This document shows positions 17,547-27,600 of a stretch of DNA of 64,000 bases, one piece after another. The position numbers were made by a program, and so were the translations under genes. The first letter of the stretch is position 1. Every line of letters starts with the position of its first letter. The notes beneath the pieces are model-generated. The model made no database searches and was not told the origin of the DNA. It saw only the letters and a program-made list of their open reading frames with translations. Source of the stretch: Bacteroidota bacterium (GTDB lineage: Bacteria; Bacteroidota; Bacteroidia; Chitinophagales; Chitinophagaceae); contig JABDFW010000007.1 of the NCBI GenBank assembly GCA_013286305.1, forward strand, positions 1 through 64,000. Direction: 5' to 3'.

Positions 17547-18655
17547 AAGTAGCATTTTGCATACGGGCTGACTACAACAAAAATATCGGTGGGGATTCCA
17601 TTCAGTGTCTAAAAACAAAAGAGAATCTTGAAAAGCTCTATGATATTCATGTTGATATTGTAACCCAAATTGATGAGTTGAACAACAGCTATGATTTAAT
17701 ACATATATTTAACCTGGCTACGTTAGCTGAAACAAAGGCCTTTTTTAAAAAAGCTGTTTCTTTAAAAAATGTAAAAATTGCCTTATCGCCAATTTTTTGG
17801 AATTATTATTACCCCGCCACTAAGGATGTTGCAAAAATTTTTAATTTTAATATCCCTACCCGCGAATGGCATACGCAAGCAAGCTTAGGCATAATTAAGA
17901 CTATTTCTCTCCTGTTAAAAAAGCCATGGGCAGTTTCATCACCATTTAAAAAATTCTGCCGTGAATGTATTGAATACTCAGATATTATTTTACCAAACTC
18001 AATAGAGGAATTAAGTGAATTAGAAAATTTTGTTAACCTGCCGGCCGGGTCTTTAAACCAAAAACATCATGTTGTTTTAAATGGAACTGAATTTTCAGAA
18101 CATAACTACGAAAATTTTGAACCCGAATTTAACCTGCCATCAAACTTCATATTACAGGTAGGCAGAATTGAGTTCTTAAAAAATCAGCTTAACATAGTAA
18201 AAGCGCTGTTTAACAACCCGGAGATCCCTATAGTTTTTATCGGCCGCGTAAATGATGAGGCTTATGCAAATAAATTATATAAAATATCAAAATTAAGGGG
18301 GAACGTATTTTTTTTCAGTGAAGTGCCGCATGAAAAAGTTTTCTTTTTTTATAAAAAAGCCGCTCTTCATATCCTGCCTTCTTTCAGAGAGTCTCCCGGG
18401 CTTGTATCCCTTGAAGCTTTATCGCAAGGCTGTAAAATTGTTGTAGCAGATAAACGTTTTACCCCTGTTGAATCCTATTTTAAAAATATCGCAACTGTAA
18501 TAAATCCTTCCTCACTATCATCAATTAAAAATGGAGTCTTACACGAAATGAATATGCAAAGGGATATGACTGCAATAAATAACTTTATCAGGAATGCGTT
18601 TACGTGGCCTAATGCTGCAAAAGCAACATTTGAAGCATATAAAAAATTATATTAG
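17543..18655 (+). CDS. GT4-like glycosyltransferase
   Basis: A 370-residue GT-B protein. The C-terminal domain shows LQVGRIEFLKNQLNIVKAL at about 205-223, a typical donor-domain entry, and later LPSFRESPGLVSLEALSQGC with the Glu residues of the E-x7-E region. The N-terminal part has IGGDSIQCLKTKENL. It starts with an ATGA overlap onto wecB, so it is translationally coupled. Its acceptor is unknown. It closes the glycan operon, and the next gene lies on the other strand with stops 21 bases apart. Confidence 0.87.
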   Translation: MKVAFCIRADYNKNIGGDSIQCLKTKENLEKLYDIHVDIVTQIDELNNSYDLIHIFNLATLAETKAFFKKAVSLKNVKIALSPIFWNYYYPATKDVAKIFNFNIPTREWHTQASLGIIKTISLLLKKPWAVSSPFKKFCRECIEYSDIILPNSIEELSELENFVNLPAGSLNQKHHVVLNGTEFSEHNYENFEPEFNLPSNFILQVGRIEFLKNQLNIVKALFNNPEIPIVFIGRVNDEAYANKLYKISKLRGNVFFFSEVPHEKVFFFYKKAALHILPSFRESPGLVSLEALSQGCKIVVADKRFTPVESYFKNIATVINPSSLSSIKNGVLHEMNMQRDMTAINNFIRNAFTWPNAAKATFEAYKKLY

Positions 18656-18676
18656 TGCCCTAATACCCCCCCAAGG

Positions 18677-20293
18677 CTATTTCACATCCACTCTTCTCAA
18701 CTCCAGTAAATTAAGTGCATTGGGTTGCATGCCTGTTATGTTTGTGTTTACCATGTGTATTACCTCGTCATAAAATACAGGCACAACCGGTGCATCATTT
18801 ATTACCAGTTGGTCCATTTGACGGTACAAAATATAGCGTGCTGAATCATTATTTTCCTGCAGGGCTTTATCATACAAAATATCAAAAGCCGGGTTGTTGT
18901 AACGTGTATAGTTTGGCGGGCTGGGGTTTTTGCTGTAGAACATGGCCATATAATTTTCTGCATCAGGATAATCTGCTATCCAGCTTCCACGGAAAAATAA
19001 TGCCTGCTGTTTCGCGGTTTGTTCAAGTAAAAGGCTTTTTTGAACCACTTCAACCTGTACCTTAATACCTATATCTTCTATTTGCTTCGCGGCGAAACTG
19101 GCAATATCGGCATAAGTTGCAATAGTAAGCAGTTTTATAACAGGCATATCATCTGTATTAATACCTGCTTTCTTTAACAAAAGCCTTGCTGTATCCGGGT
19201 TGTAAATAAAGCCCTTTACAAAAAAAGTATTTTGGGATGGCAAACCTGTTGGTACCATGCCGGCCTCAGCAGGTGTACCTATAGAATTGCGGATATACAT
19301 CATTAACTGCCGCCGGTTTATGGCATAGTTGATGGCTTGCCTCACGGCCTTAATTTTTAATGGTGAATGCTTTACAAGCACATTGGTTGTATCAATCAAT
19401 ATCCCAAAGTATTCTGTATTAAGATAAGAATGTTTATGAAGGTTTATCTTGCCAACCCATTCGTTTCTAAGCTCGCCTTTTTTTGTAAGCACTTCATCCT
19501 TAAACGAGGGGTCAATATCATTAATAAAACTCAATCTTCCCTGCCTGAATTCTAAAAATTCGGTGGCTTTATTATCATAAAAATTTATTTTAACGGCATC
19601 AAGGTAAGGCAGTTGTTTTCCAGCCTCATCATGCTCCCAATAGCGTTCATTTTTGTGTAATATCATTGCCTGGCCATCATCCCACAGAAACAACTGAAAT
19701 GGCCCTGTGCCGCAGGGATGCCTGCCAAAATCCTTACCATATTTCTCTACTGATTCATGTGGAATAATGCTGCAATACTGCATGCTTAAAATACCGAGTA
19801 TGGGATGAAAAGGCCGTATAAGCTTTAACCGGAAAGTAGAATCATTTAAAGCGATAAATCCATTAACAGTATCAATCCTGTTGTTGAATATCCACGCGCC
19901 GCTGCTGGCGGTTTTTTTATCCTTGATACGCCTAAAACTATATACCACATCTTCCGCGGTAAACCTTCTTCCTTTGTTGTTTACAAAAGCATCATTATCC
20001 TGGAAAAACACATCTGTTCTAAGATGAAAGGTAAAGCTGAGCCTGTCGGCACTAACCTCCCAACTTTTGGCAAGCGAGGGAACAATGTTTAAATTACTGT
20101 CCACCTCCACCAATGTGTTATATAGCTGGTGTACCACCCACATGATAGACTGGTTTTTGGCAAAAGCCGGGTCAAGCGTGGCAATTCCGGTGGTTTCGTT
20201 ATAGTAAAATACTTTCCTGTTATCATGGCCGGAACGGTTGCATGATAACAAAAAAGCAAAACCCAAAAAATAGAAAATCCGCCTTACAAACAT
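18677..20293 (-). CDS. ABC transporter substrate-binding lipoprotein, family 5 (peptide/nickel type)
   Basis: The ATG at 20293 gives 538 residues beginning MFVRRIFYFLGFAFLLSC, a lipoprotein signal with lipobox LLSC; the ORF track adds seven residues upstream. The mature protein has TGIATLDPAFAKNQSIMWVVHQLYNTLVE, SWEVSADRLSFTFHLRTDV and the later SIVPHESVEKYG-like and GTGPFQLFLWDDGQ segments of SBP_bac_5 proteins. These capture oligopeptides or similar ligands for an ABC importer. No permease or ATPase gene is adjacent, so it is an orphan binding protein in this window. Confidence 0.88.
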   Translation of the reverse strand: MFVRRIFYFLGFAFLLSCNRSGHDNRKVFYYNETTGIATLDPAFAKNQSIMWVVHQLYNTLVEVDSNLNIVPSLAKSWEVSADRLSFTFHLRTDVFFQDNDAFVNNKGRRFTAEDVVYSFRRIKDKKTASSGAWIFNNRIDTVNGFIALNDSTFRLKLIRPFHPILGILSMQYCSIIPHESVEKYGKDFGRHPCGTGPFQLFLWDDGQAMILHKNERYWEHDEAGKQLPYLDAVKINFYDNKATEFLEFRQGRLSFINDIDPSFKDEVLTKKGELRNEWVGKINLHKHSYLNTEYFGILIDTTNVLVKHSPLKIKAVRQAINYAINRRQLMMYIRNSIGTPAEAGMVPTGLPSQNTFFVKGFIYNPDTARLLLKKAGINTDDMPVIKLLTIATYADIASFAAKQIEDIGIKVQVEVVQKSLLLEQTAKQQALFFRGSWIADYPDAENYMAMFYSKNPSPPNYTRYNNPAFDILYDKALQENNDSARYILYRQMDQLVINDAPVVPVFYDEVIHMVNTNITGMQPNALNLLELRRVDVK

Positions 20294-20370
20294 GTTAAAT
20301 ACAATGCCATTCATAAAAAAATTTCCCCGTTTAAGGGTTAGGGGTTATCGAATATCCTACTTTTACCCAC

Positions 20371-22038
20371 ATGAAGAAAGTAATTTATTTAGCGTTTTTT
20401 TTATATCTGCCTTTATCTATTTTAAAAGCACAGGAAAAAACCTTTACCCATGCCGATACATTGCGTGGCACCATAACCCCCGAAAGAGCCTGGTGGGATG
20501 TATTAAGATATGATATTTGGGTGAAGCCTGATTATGGGAGTAAAACAATTACTGCCTCAAATATTATTACATACAAGTCAATGGCGTCGGGCGACAAAGT
20601 AATGCAAATTGACCTGCAGCCGCCGCTTGTAATTGACAGCATGATAATGAACAACAAAAAACTTTCATTTAATAAAGCAGATGTTAATGTGTGGTATGTA
20701 ACTATTACCGGCACGCAAAAGGGAAAGACTTATAGCTTGCATATTTACTACCACGGTAAACCCCGCGAAGCCGTTCGCCCACCATGGGATGGCGGCTGGA
20801 TATGGACAAAAGATTCGCTTGGCCGGCCATGGATGACCGTTGCCTGCCAGGGGCTTGGCGCAAGTGTTTGGTACCCTTGCAAAGACCATCAAAGCGATGA
20901 ACCGGATAACGGCGCTTCTTTGTCAATCGTTGTGCCGGATACATTGGTAGCTGTGGGTAATGGAAGGCTTTCAAATAAAACCAATAATAACGACGGTACA
21001 ACTACCTGGAAATGGGAAGTTAAAGACCCTATCAATAACTACAACATCATTCCGTATATAGGTAAATATGTGGGCTGGACTGATAGTTACGATGGCGAAA
21101 AAGGTAAACTTGACCTGTTTTATTGGGCGCTGGATTATGATGAGGCAAGGGCCAGGGTGCAGTTTAAGCAATCCCTCAACATGCTTAAAGCATTTGAATA
21201 CTGGTATGGCCCCTACCCTTTTTATGAAGATGGATACAAACTTATACAGGCGCCGCATTTAGGCATGGAGCACCAAAGCGCGGTTGCGTACGGTAACAAA
21301 TTTCAAAACGGGTATTTGGGACGGGATCTGTCAAGATCAGGCTGGGGGTTGAAGTGGGATTTTATTATTGTGCATGAGAGTGGCCATGAATGGTTTGCCA
21401 ATAGTATTACCAGTAAAGACCTTGCTGATATGTGGATACATGAAGGCATTACCAATTACAGTGAAACCCTGTTTACAGATTATTGGTTTGGAAAAGAAGC
21501 AGGCAATGAATATAACTATGGGATAAGAAGGAATATAAAAAATGATAAACCCATCATCGCACATTATGGTGTGAATGAAGAAGGCAGCGGCGACATGTAT
21601 TACAAAGGCGGCAATATGATGCAGCTGATACGCCATTCCATTGATAATGATTCGCTTTGGAGGCAAATATTAAGGGGGGTGAATAAAACCTACTACCATC
21701 AAACAGTTACAACACAGCAAATAGAGAATTATATCAGCGAACATTCACATATTGATTTTAGTAAAATATTCGACCAATATTTGAGAACAACGCAAATACC
21801 CGTGCTGGAATATTATTTTTCAGCCGATAAAAAAACAATGTATTCCAGGTGGGTGAATTGTGTAATAGGTTTCAACCTCCGGCTGGTAATACACCCGGAC
21901 AACAGTACTTTAATATTACACCCTTCCGAAACCTGGGGCAGTAGCACTATTAAAGATGGTACAGACACAGCGGCACTTATTTCGTTAATAGATAAAAATT
22001 ATTACATAACCCTAAGGGAAGTTAAACAACCTCAGTAA
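20371..22038 (+). CDS. M1-family metallopeptidase (gluzincin aminopeptidase)
   Basis: A 555-residue secreted protein with signal MKKVIYLAFFLYLPLSILKAQ. The zinc motif HESGHEW lies at H335, E336 and H339, with the third ligand Glu in WIHEGITNY about 20 residues later. The usual substrate loop GxMEN is replaced by GLGMEHQSA, a variant seen in other Bacteroidota M1 proteins. At this length it has the N-terminal beta domain and catalytic domain but only a short C-terminal part. It probably trims peptides in the periplasm or at the surface. The next gene begins 20 bases downstream. Confidence 0.93.
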   Translation: MKKVIYLAFFLYLPLSILKAQEKTFTHADTLRGTITPERAWWDVLRYDIWVKPDYGSKTITASNIITYKSMASGDKVMQIDLQPPLVIDSMIMNNKKLSFNKADVNVWYVTITGTQKGKTYSLHIYYHGKPREAVRPPWDGGWIWTKDSLGRPWMTVACQGLGASVWYPCKDHQSDEPDNGASLSIVVPDTLVAVGNGRLSNKTNNNDGTTTWKWEVKDPINNYNIIPYIGKYVGWTDSYDGEKGKLDLFYWALDYDEARARVQFKQSLNMLKAFEYWYGPYPFYEDGYKLIQAPHLGMEHQSAVAYGNKFQNGYLGRDLSRSGWGLKWDFIIVHESGHEWFANSITSKDLADMWIHEGITNYSETLFTDYWFGKEAGNEYNYGIRRNIKNDKPIIAHYGVNEEGSGDMYYKGGNMMQLIRHSIDNDSLWRQILRGVNKTYYHQTVTTQQIENYISEHSHIDFSKIFDQYLRTTQIPVLEYYFSADKKTMYSRWVNCVIGFNLRLVIHPDNSTLILHPSETWGSSTIKDGTDTAALISLIDKNYYITLREVKQPQ

Positions 22039-22057
22039 ATAATATTTATTCATTCCC

Positions 22058-23551
22058 ATGGGCAATATAAGGAAGCAAACAATTGTCTCAAGTTTATTAG
22101 TTTATATCGGTTTTGGTATCGGTGCTGCAAACACGTTGATCTTTGTAAAAAAGAACTTTTTATTCACCCCTGACCAATATGCCTTAACCCGGCTGTTCTT
22201 TGACGTAGGGCAGCTATTTATAGGCTTTGCAAGCCTTGGCGCCATACCGGTTATGTATAAATTTTATCCTTATTACAAAGACAATCTTGAAGATAAAAAA
22301 AACGACCTTTTTACACGCACACTATTAATGGTTTTAACAGGTTTTGTATTGGTTGCTGTTGCCGGGTATTTTTTTCAGCCGCTGGTAGTTAGAAAATTTT
22401 CCGAGCGCTCAAAACTATTTGTGGATTATTATCATTGGGTTTTCCCATTTGCTTTCGGCATACTCATGTTTTCCTTATTCGAAGGGTATGCATGGGTGCT
22501 CCAAAAAACCATCTTCTCTAATTTTCTTCGCGAAACGGGTTTGCGTATTTTAACATCCCTTCTTATCGCGTTATATTATTTAAAGGTTGTTACATTTCAG
22601 CATTTTATATTTTGGTTTTCCGGCTTATATCTTGCCATAGCAATTATCCTTTTCATATACCTGTATAGCATTGGTGAAATACATATCACCTTCAGTGTAA
22701 GCAGGGTAACAAAAAAGTTCAGGAAAAAAATGCTGCAAATGCAGAGCCTTATTTTCAGCGGCGTTTGCATTACAAATGTTGGCCAAACTATTGACGGGAT
22801 ACTGATAGCCAGCCTTAAAGGCTTAACGCAAACGGCCATTTATACATTTGCACAATACGCGGCAAATCTTGTACAAGTGCCGCAACGCAGCATACAGGCT
22901 ATTTCTACCGGTGTATTAGTGAGGGAGTGGAAAGAAAAAAACTATACTGAAATAAGCCGCATTTACGAACGTTCCTGCATTAATATGTTGCTGCTTGGCT
23001 TATTCATATTTGGTAATGTATGGCTAAATGCTATCAATGGCCTTAAAGTGCTGCATATACAGGATGATTATACAGCAGGCATACAGGCGATACTTATTAT
23101 CGGTATAACCCGCATAATTGACGCAGGTACAGGCATTAATAACGTCGTTATCCTTACATCCAACAAATGGAAGTTTGATTTTTTTAGTGGTATAATAATG
23201 CTTGCCATCCGTATTCCGCTGGCGTATTATTTTGTAAAGAGCTATGGGCTTATCGGGTCCGCTTATGCTGAGCTAATATCGTTAAGCATATATAATTTTA
23301 TAAGGTTTGAATTTTTGCGCAGAAAATACAAGATGCAGCCTTTTAGTATGAAAACAGTTTATTCTCTGTTGCTTGGGGGTGCAAGTTATTTTATTGTGTA
23401 TTTAACATTAGGCAATATGGGCGGATGGACGGGCTTAGTCATAAGGGGAGTTGTTTTTTCAGGGTTAATGATCGCTGGTGTTTTTTCTATGAAGCTAACA
23501 CCGGACGCCATGCAATTGTATGATAATTTTAAAAAGAGGCTTTCGCGTTAA
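22058..23551 (+). CDS. Oligosaccharide flippase family membrane protein (MOP superfamily)
   Basis: A 497-residue protein with about 12-14 hydrophobic helices and short basic loops (KNFLFTPDQYALTRLFFDVG, ITRIIDAGTGINNVVILTSN). The overall pattern is that of Wzx-like polysaccharide translocases, which move lipid-linked oligosaccharide units across the inner membrane. The neighbouring glycosyltransferase cluster, 3.4 kb upstream on the same strand, is a plausible source of the cargo, although an M1 peptidase and a binding protein lie between. It might be co-transcribed with the M1 gene. Confidence 0.85.
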   Translation: MGNIRKQTIVSSLLVYIGFGIGAANTLIFVKKNFLFTPDQYALTRLFFDVGQLFIGFASLGAIPVMYKFYPYYKDNLEDKKNDLFTRTLLMVLTGFVLVAVAGYFFQPLVVRKFSERSKLFVDYYHWVFPFAFGILMFSLFEGYAWVLQKTIFSNFLRETGLRILTSLLIALYYLKVVTFQHFIFWFSGLYLAIAIILFIYLYSIGEIHITFSVSRVTKKFRKKMLQMQSLIFSGVCITNVGQTIDGILIASLKGLTQTAIYTFAQYAANLVQVPQRSIQAISTGVLVREWKEKNYTEISRIYERSCINMLLLGLFIFGNVWLNAINGLKVLHIQDDYTAGIQAILIIGITRIIDAGTGINNVVILTSNKWKFDFFSGIIMLAIRIPLAYYFVKSYGLIGSAYAELISLSIYNFIRFEFLRRKYKMQPFSMKTVYSLLLGGASYFIVYLTLGNMGGWTGLVIRGVVFSGLMIAGVFSMKLTPDAMQLYDNFKKRLSR

Positions 23552-23586
23552 AACGCTGTGCCTTGTTGTATTAACCGTTCTCCGGT

Positions 23587-24306
23587 TTATGTCCTCTTTA
23601 TCCGGCCTGCACCTCTGTATCTCTGCTGCCAGTAAGGGTCGTTGAGGTCGCCAATCGTTACCCCCCCGGTTGTAGAAGCATGGGCAAACCTGTTGTTGGT
23701 AATATAAACGCCTACATGTGTTATACTTTTACCCCTGCCGGATGTGTGAAAAAATACAAGGTCGCCTTCCGTTAAAGAAGCATTGTCAATATGTGCCGAG
23801 CTATCGTATTGCGCCTGGGCTACCCGGGGGATAGTTATTCCATAAACATCAATCAAAATTGTTTTCGTAAATCCTGAACAATCTATACAATCCTCGGTTT
23901 CCCCCCCCATACAATATTTTGTTCCCCACCAATGGTCAATATCCTGTAATAATGCAATATTGGTAAGTTTGTCAGCACTAACATCCAATAAAGCTGCATA
24001 TTTCAGTTGCAGTACAGCTACATTAGTTGTATTGTTATTAACGGCAATATTATGTACAGTGTGGGCAGGTTCAGGAGTGTTATTTTTTGCAACTTTATTC
24101 CCCGTTATATAAGTCTCGCCGCCTTTGGTGCCGGGGCTTCCGGGTGTAACAGATATATCATCCAAAAAAGCGATGCTTTTTTTATTATTATCACTTGTGG
24201 AAGCCGTCGCTGCCGAGTTATCCCTTACAGCCAGAGTTTTAAATGCCTTGCAGCTGCTGAGTAAAACAAGCAATGTGATATATGATGCTATTGAATTTTT
24301 CATCAT
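23587..24306 (-). CDS. NlpC/P60 (C40) cell-wall peptidase lipoprotein
   Basis: The start at 24306 (MMKNSIASYITLLVLLSSC) or 24303 gives a lipoprotein signal with lipobox LSSC; the ORF track adds five residues. A Ser/Thr/Asn-rich linker fills about residues 20-95. The C-terminal NlpC/P60 domain has the catalytic Cys in EDCIDCSGFTKTI and the His in KSITHVGVYI. Enzymes of this type cut the D-Glu to diamino-acid bond in peptidoglycan stem peptides. The extra Cys pair just before the catalytic Cys (CMGGETEDCIDC) is notable. It is convergent with the flippase gene. Confidence 0.9.
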   Translation of the reverse strand: MMKNSIASYITLLVLLSSCKAFKTLAVRDNSAATASTSDNNKKSIAFLDDISVTPGSPGTKGGETYITGNKVAKNNTPEPAHTVHNIAVNNNTTNVAVLQLKYAALLDVSADKLTNIALLQDIDHWWGTKYCMGGETEDCIDCSGFTKTILIDVYGITIPRVAQAQYDSSAHIDNASLTEGDLVFFHTSGRGKSITHVGVYITNNRFAHASTTGGVTIGDLNDPYWQQRYRGAGRIKRT

Positions 24307-24417
24307 TAATATACTATGCAATATAACCGCCTAAAAGATAGCAGACAAGCTGTCTGCAAAACTTTTTCATATTCTTTGCATTAAGCACGAATGTGGATAA
24401 ACCCCTCACCCCTTATT

Positions 24418-24442
24418 CCCCTCTCCATGCAATGGAGAGGGG
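24418..24442. repeat. Perfect 11-bp inverted repeat, GC-rich
   Basis: CCCCTCTCCAT and ATGGAGAGGGG are separated by GCA and preceded by ACCCCTCACCCC. It lies in the gap between the NlpC gene and dnaE. This type of CCCCTCTCC palindrome is a common dispersed repeat in many bacterial genomes. There is no T-run, so a terminator role is unlikely. Confidence 0.8.
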
Positions 24443-24610
24443 GTGGAGGAGAGCAAGGAGAAATAAAATACAAAAGGCCATGTAAATCTTTTACACATTC
24501 TTAGCACCTGTATAAAATTTGGGCTTGGATAAAATAATAAAATAGACGAAATTTGCCAGTTGCAGAAGCAGTAGAAAAGTGAATGGTTTGTTTCATGTTT
24601 TTAAGGCGCG

Positions 24611-24644
24611 TTCAACTTTTCACTTTTCACTTTTCACTTTTAAC
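24611..24644. repeat. Tandem TTTTCACTTTTCAC repeat immediately before dnaE
   Basis: Four near-copies of CACTTTT lie just upstream of the ATG at 24652. The reading frame through them produces the spurious N-terminal extension FTFHFSLL of the longer dnaE ORF. Related repeats occur at the OsmC 3' end and downstream of clpS. Confidence 0.8.
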
Positions 24645-24651
24645 TATTATC

Positions 24652-27600
24652 ATGGCTTTTTCACATCTTCACGTTCATACACAATATTCTTTGCTGGATG
24701 GTGCTGCATCTATTGAAAGCCTGTACAAAAAAGCGGCTAAAAATAATATGCCCGCATTGGCTATTACCGATCATGGTAATATGTTTGGCGTATTTGATTT
24801 TGTGAACCAGGCATGGAAAAACACAAAGCCTACAGGGTTAAAAGACGATAAAGGCAAGGATATTAGCACGCCTGTTATAAAGCCAATCGTTGGTTGTGAA
24901 TTTTATGTAGTGGAAGACAGGTTTAAAAAAAGCTTCTCAAAAGAGCAAAAAGACCATCGTTACCACCAGGTGCTGCTGGCTAAAAATAAAACCGGTTATC
25001 AAAATCTTATTAAATTAACCTCCCTTGGTTTTATTGAAGGCTATTACAGCAAGTACCCGCGTATTGATAAGTTGTTGCTTGAAAAACACAGTGAAGGCCT
25101 GATTGCCACTACCTGTTGCATCGGCGCTTATGTACCCCAGGCCATTTTGCACAATGGCGAAGAGGCTGCCGAAAAAGAATTTAAATGGTGGCTGGATATG
25201 TTTGGAGAAGACTATTATATTGAACTGCAGCGCCATAATATTTTAGAGCAGGAAAAAATAAATACAACCTTATTAAAATTTGCTAAAAAATACAATGTAC
25301 CTGTAATTGCTACGAATGACAGTCACTATACGAACCAGGATGATTTTAATGCACATGATATTTTGCTTTGTATAAACACAGGTGAAAAGCAAAGCACCCC
25401 GGGCTTTGATGATTTTGTGAATGATGACCTTCAGTTGAAGAATCGCCGTTTTAAATTTCCGAACGACCAGTTCTATTTTAAAACGCCGGAAGAAATGGGG
25501 CAATTGTTTAGTGATATTCCGGAGGCATTAGATAATACGCAGGCTATTGTTGATAAGATAGAAGTGCTGAACCTTAAAAAAGATATTCTTCTTCCTGCCT
25601 TTCCTGTTCCAAAAGAATTTCAAACAGATACTGACAGCAATATAAACCAATGGAATTACCTGCACCACCTCACTTACGATGGCGCTAAGAACCGTTATAG
25701 TGAAATAACAGAAGAATTACGCGAACGTTTAGACTTTGAATTATTCACCATTAAAACAATGGGCTTTGCGGGTTACTTTTTAATAGTGAGTGATTTTATA
25801 AGGGCCGGCCGCGAAATGAAGGTGTTTGTTGGCCCTGGCCGTGGCAGCGCTGCAGGCAGCGTGGTGGCATTTTGTATCGGCATAACTAATATTGACCCCA
25901 TTAAATACAACCTGCTGTTTGAACGCTTTTTAAACCCTGACCGGAAATCCATGCCGGATATAGATACTGATTTTGATGATGAAGGCAGGCAAAAGGTAAT
26001 TGACTATGTTGTTGACAAATATGGCAAGAACCAGGTAGCACAGATCATCACCTATGGCACCATGGCCGCCAAGATGAGTATTAAAGATGTGGCGCGGGTA
26101 ATGGATCTTCCGCTGGCAGAAGCAAATATGCTTGCTAAAATGGTTCCCGACAGGCCAGGCACTGATCTTGGCAGGGTGCTTACTGCACCAATTACAATTA
26201 AGGAAGCTAAAGATGGTGAAAAAAGCCTTGAAGAAAAAGAAGGTTTCCAGGGAGATGATATCGAGAATATAAAACGCCTCAGGGAAATATACAACGGAAC
26301 AGATATTCGTGCCCAAGTACTGAAGGAAGCCGAACGCCTGGAAGGCTCCGTACGCAATACGGGCATTCACGCGGCAGGTATCATCATTGCGCCAAAAGAC
26401 CTTACAGAATTGATCCCTGTTGCGATATCAAAAGACTCCGACCTGTGGGTTACACAAATTGACGGAAGTATTATTGAAGAAGCGGGTGTAATTAAGATGG
26501 ACTTTTTGGGATTGAAAACACTCTCTATTTTAAAAACCGCGCTGGAACTTATAAGGCAAAATTACGATGGCAGGGAAATAGATCTTGATAACCTTCCACT
26601 GGATGATGAAGAAACTTTCCATTTATATCAAAAGGGAGAAACCAACGGCACTTTCCAGTTTGAAAGCCCCGGTATGCAAAAATACCTGCGTGAATTAAAG
26701 CCCGATAAGTTTGACGATCTTATTGCGATGAATGCCCTTTACCGCCCGGGCCCTATGGCCTATATACCGCAATACATTGCCCGCAAACACGGCCGCGAAG
26801 AGGTGGTATATGACGTAGAGGACATGAAAGAATACCTGGAAGACACTTATGGTATTACAGTGTACCAGGAGCAGGTGATGCTGCTTAGCCAAAGCCTTGC
26901 AGGCTTTAGTAAAGGCGATGCTGATGTATTGCGCAAAGCAATGGGTAAAAAACAGAAATCGGTGCTGGATAAAATGAAGAAGCAGTTTATTGATGGTGCT
27001 ACAGCCAAAGGCCATGCTGCTGATTCATTAGAAAAAATATGGACTGACTGGGAAGCTTTTGCACAATACGCGTTCAATAAATCACACTCTACATGCTATG
27101 CATTGGTTGCTTATCAAACAGCGTACTTAAAAGCGCATTATCCGGGCGAATTTATGTCGGCAGTACTCAACCATGCAGGAGCTATTGAAAAAATAACTTT
27201 CTACATGGAGGAATGTAAACGCATGGGCATAAGGGTACTGGGCCCTGATATAAACGAATCGCTGAAAGGTTTTGCAGTGAATAAAAGGGGCGAAATACGC
27301 TTTGGCCTGGGTGGTTTAAAAGGCGTTGGCGAAAACGCCATCGAAAATATTATTGAAGAAAGAAATAAAGGTGGCTATTATAAAAATATGTTTGATTTTA
27401 TAAGACGTGTTAACCAGCGCGCAGCAAATAAAAAATCGCTGGAAAGTCTTATCTATTCTGGTGCTTTCGATTGTTTTAAAGAAATGCACCGCGCGCAATA
27501 TTTTTACGTACCCAACGGCGATACAAAGAACGGCCTTGAGCGCATCATAAATTTTGGCAACCAGTTTCATGCAAATAAACAGCAAAGCAGTAACAGCCTT

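Noticed and set aside
24583-24651. N-terminal 23-residue extension of DnaE
   Set aside because: It is encoded by TTTTCAC repeats and precedes the conserved PHP start MAFSHLHVHTQYSLLDG.
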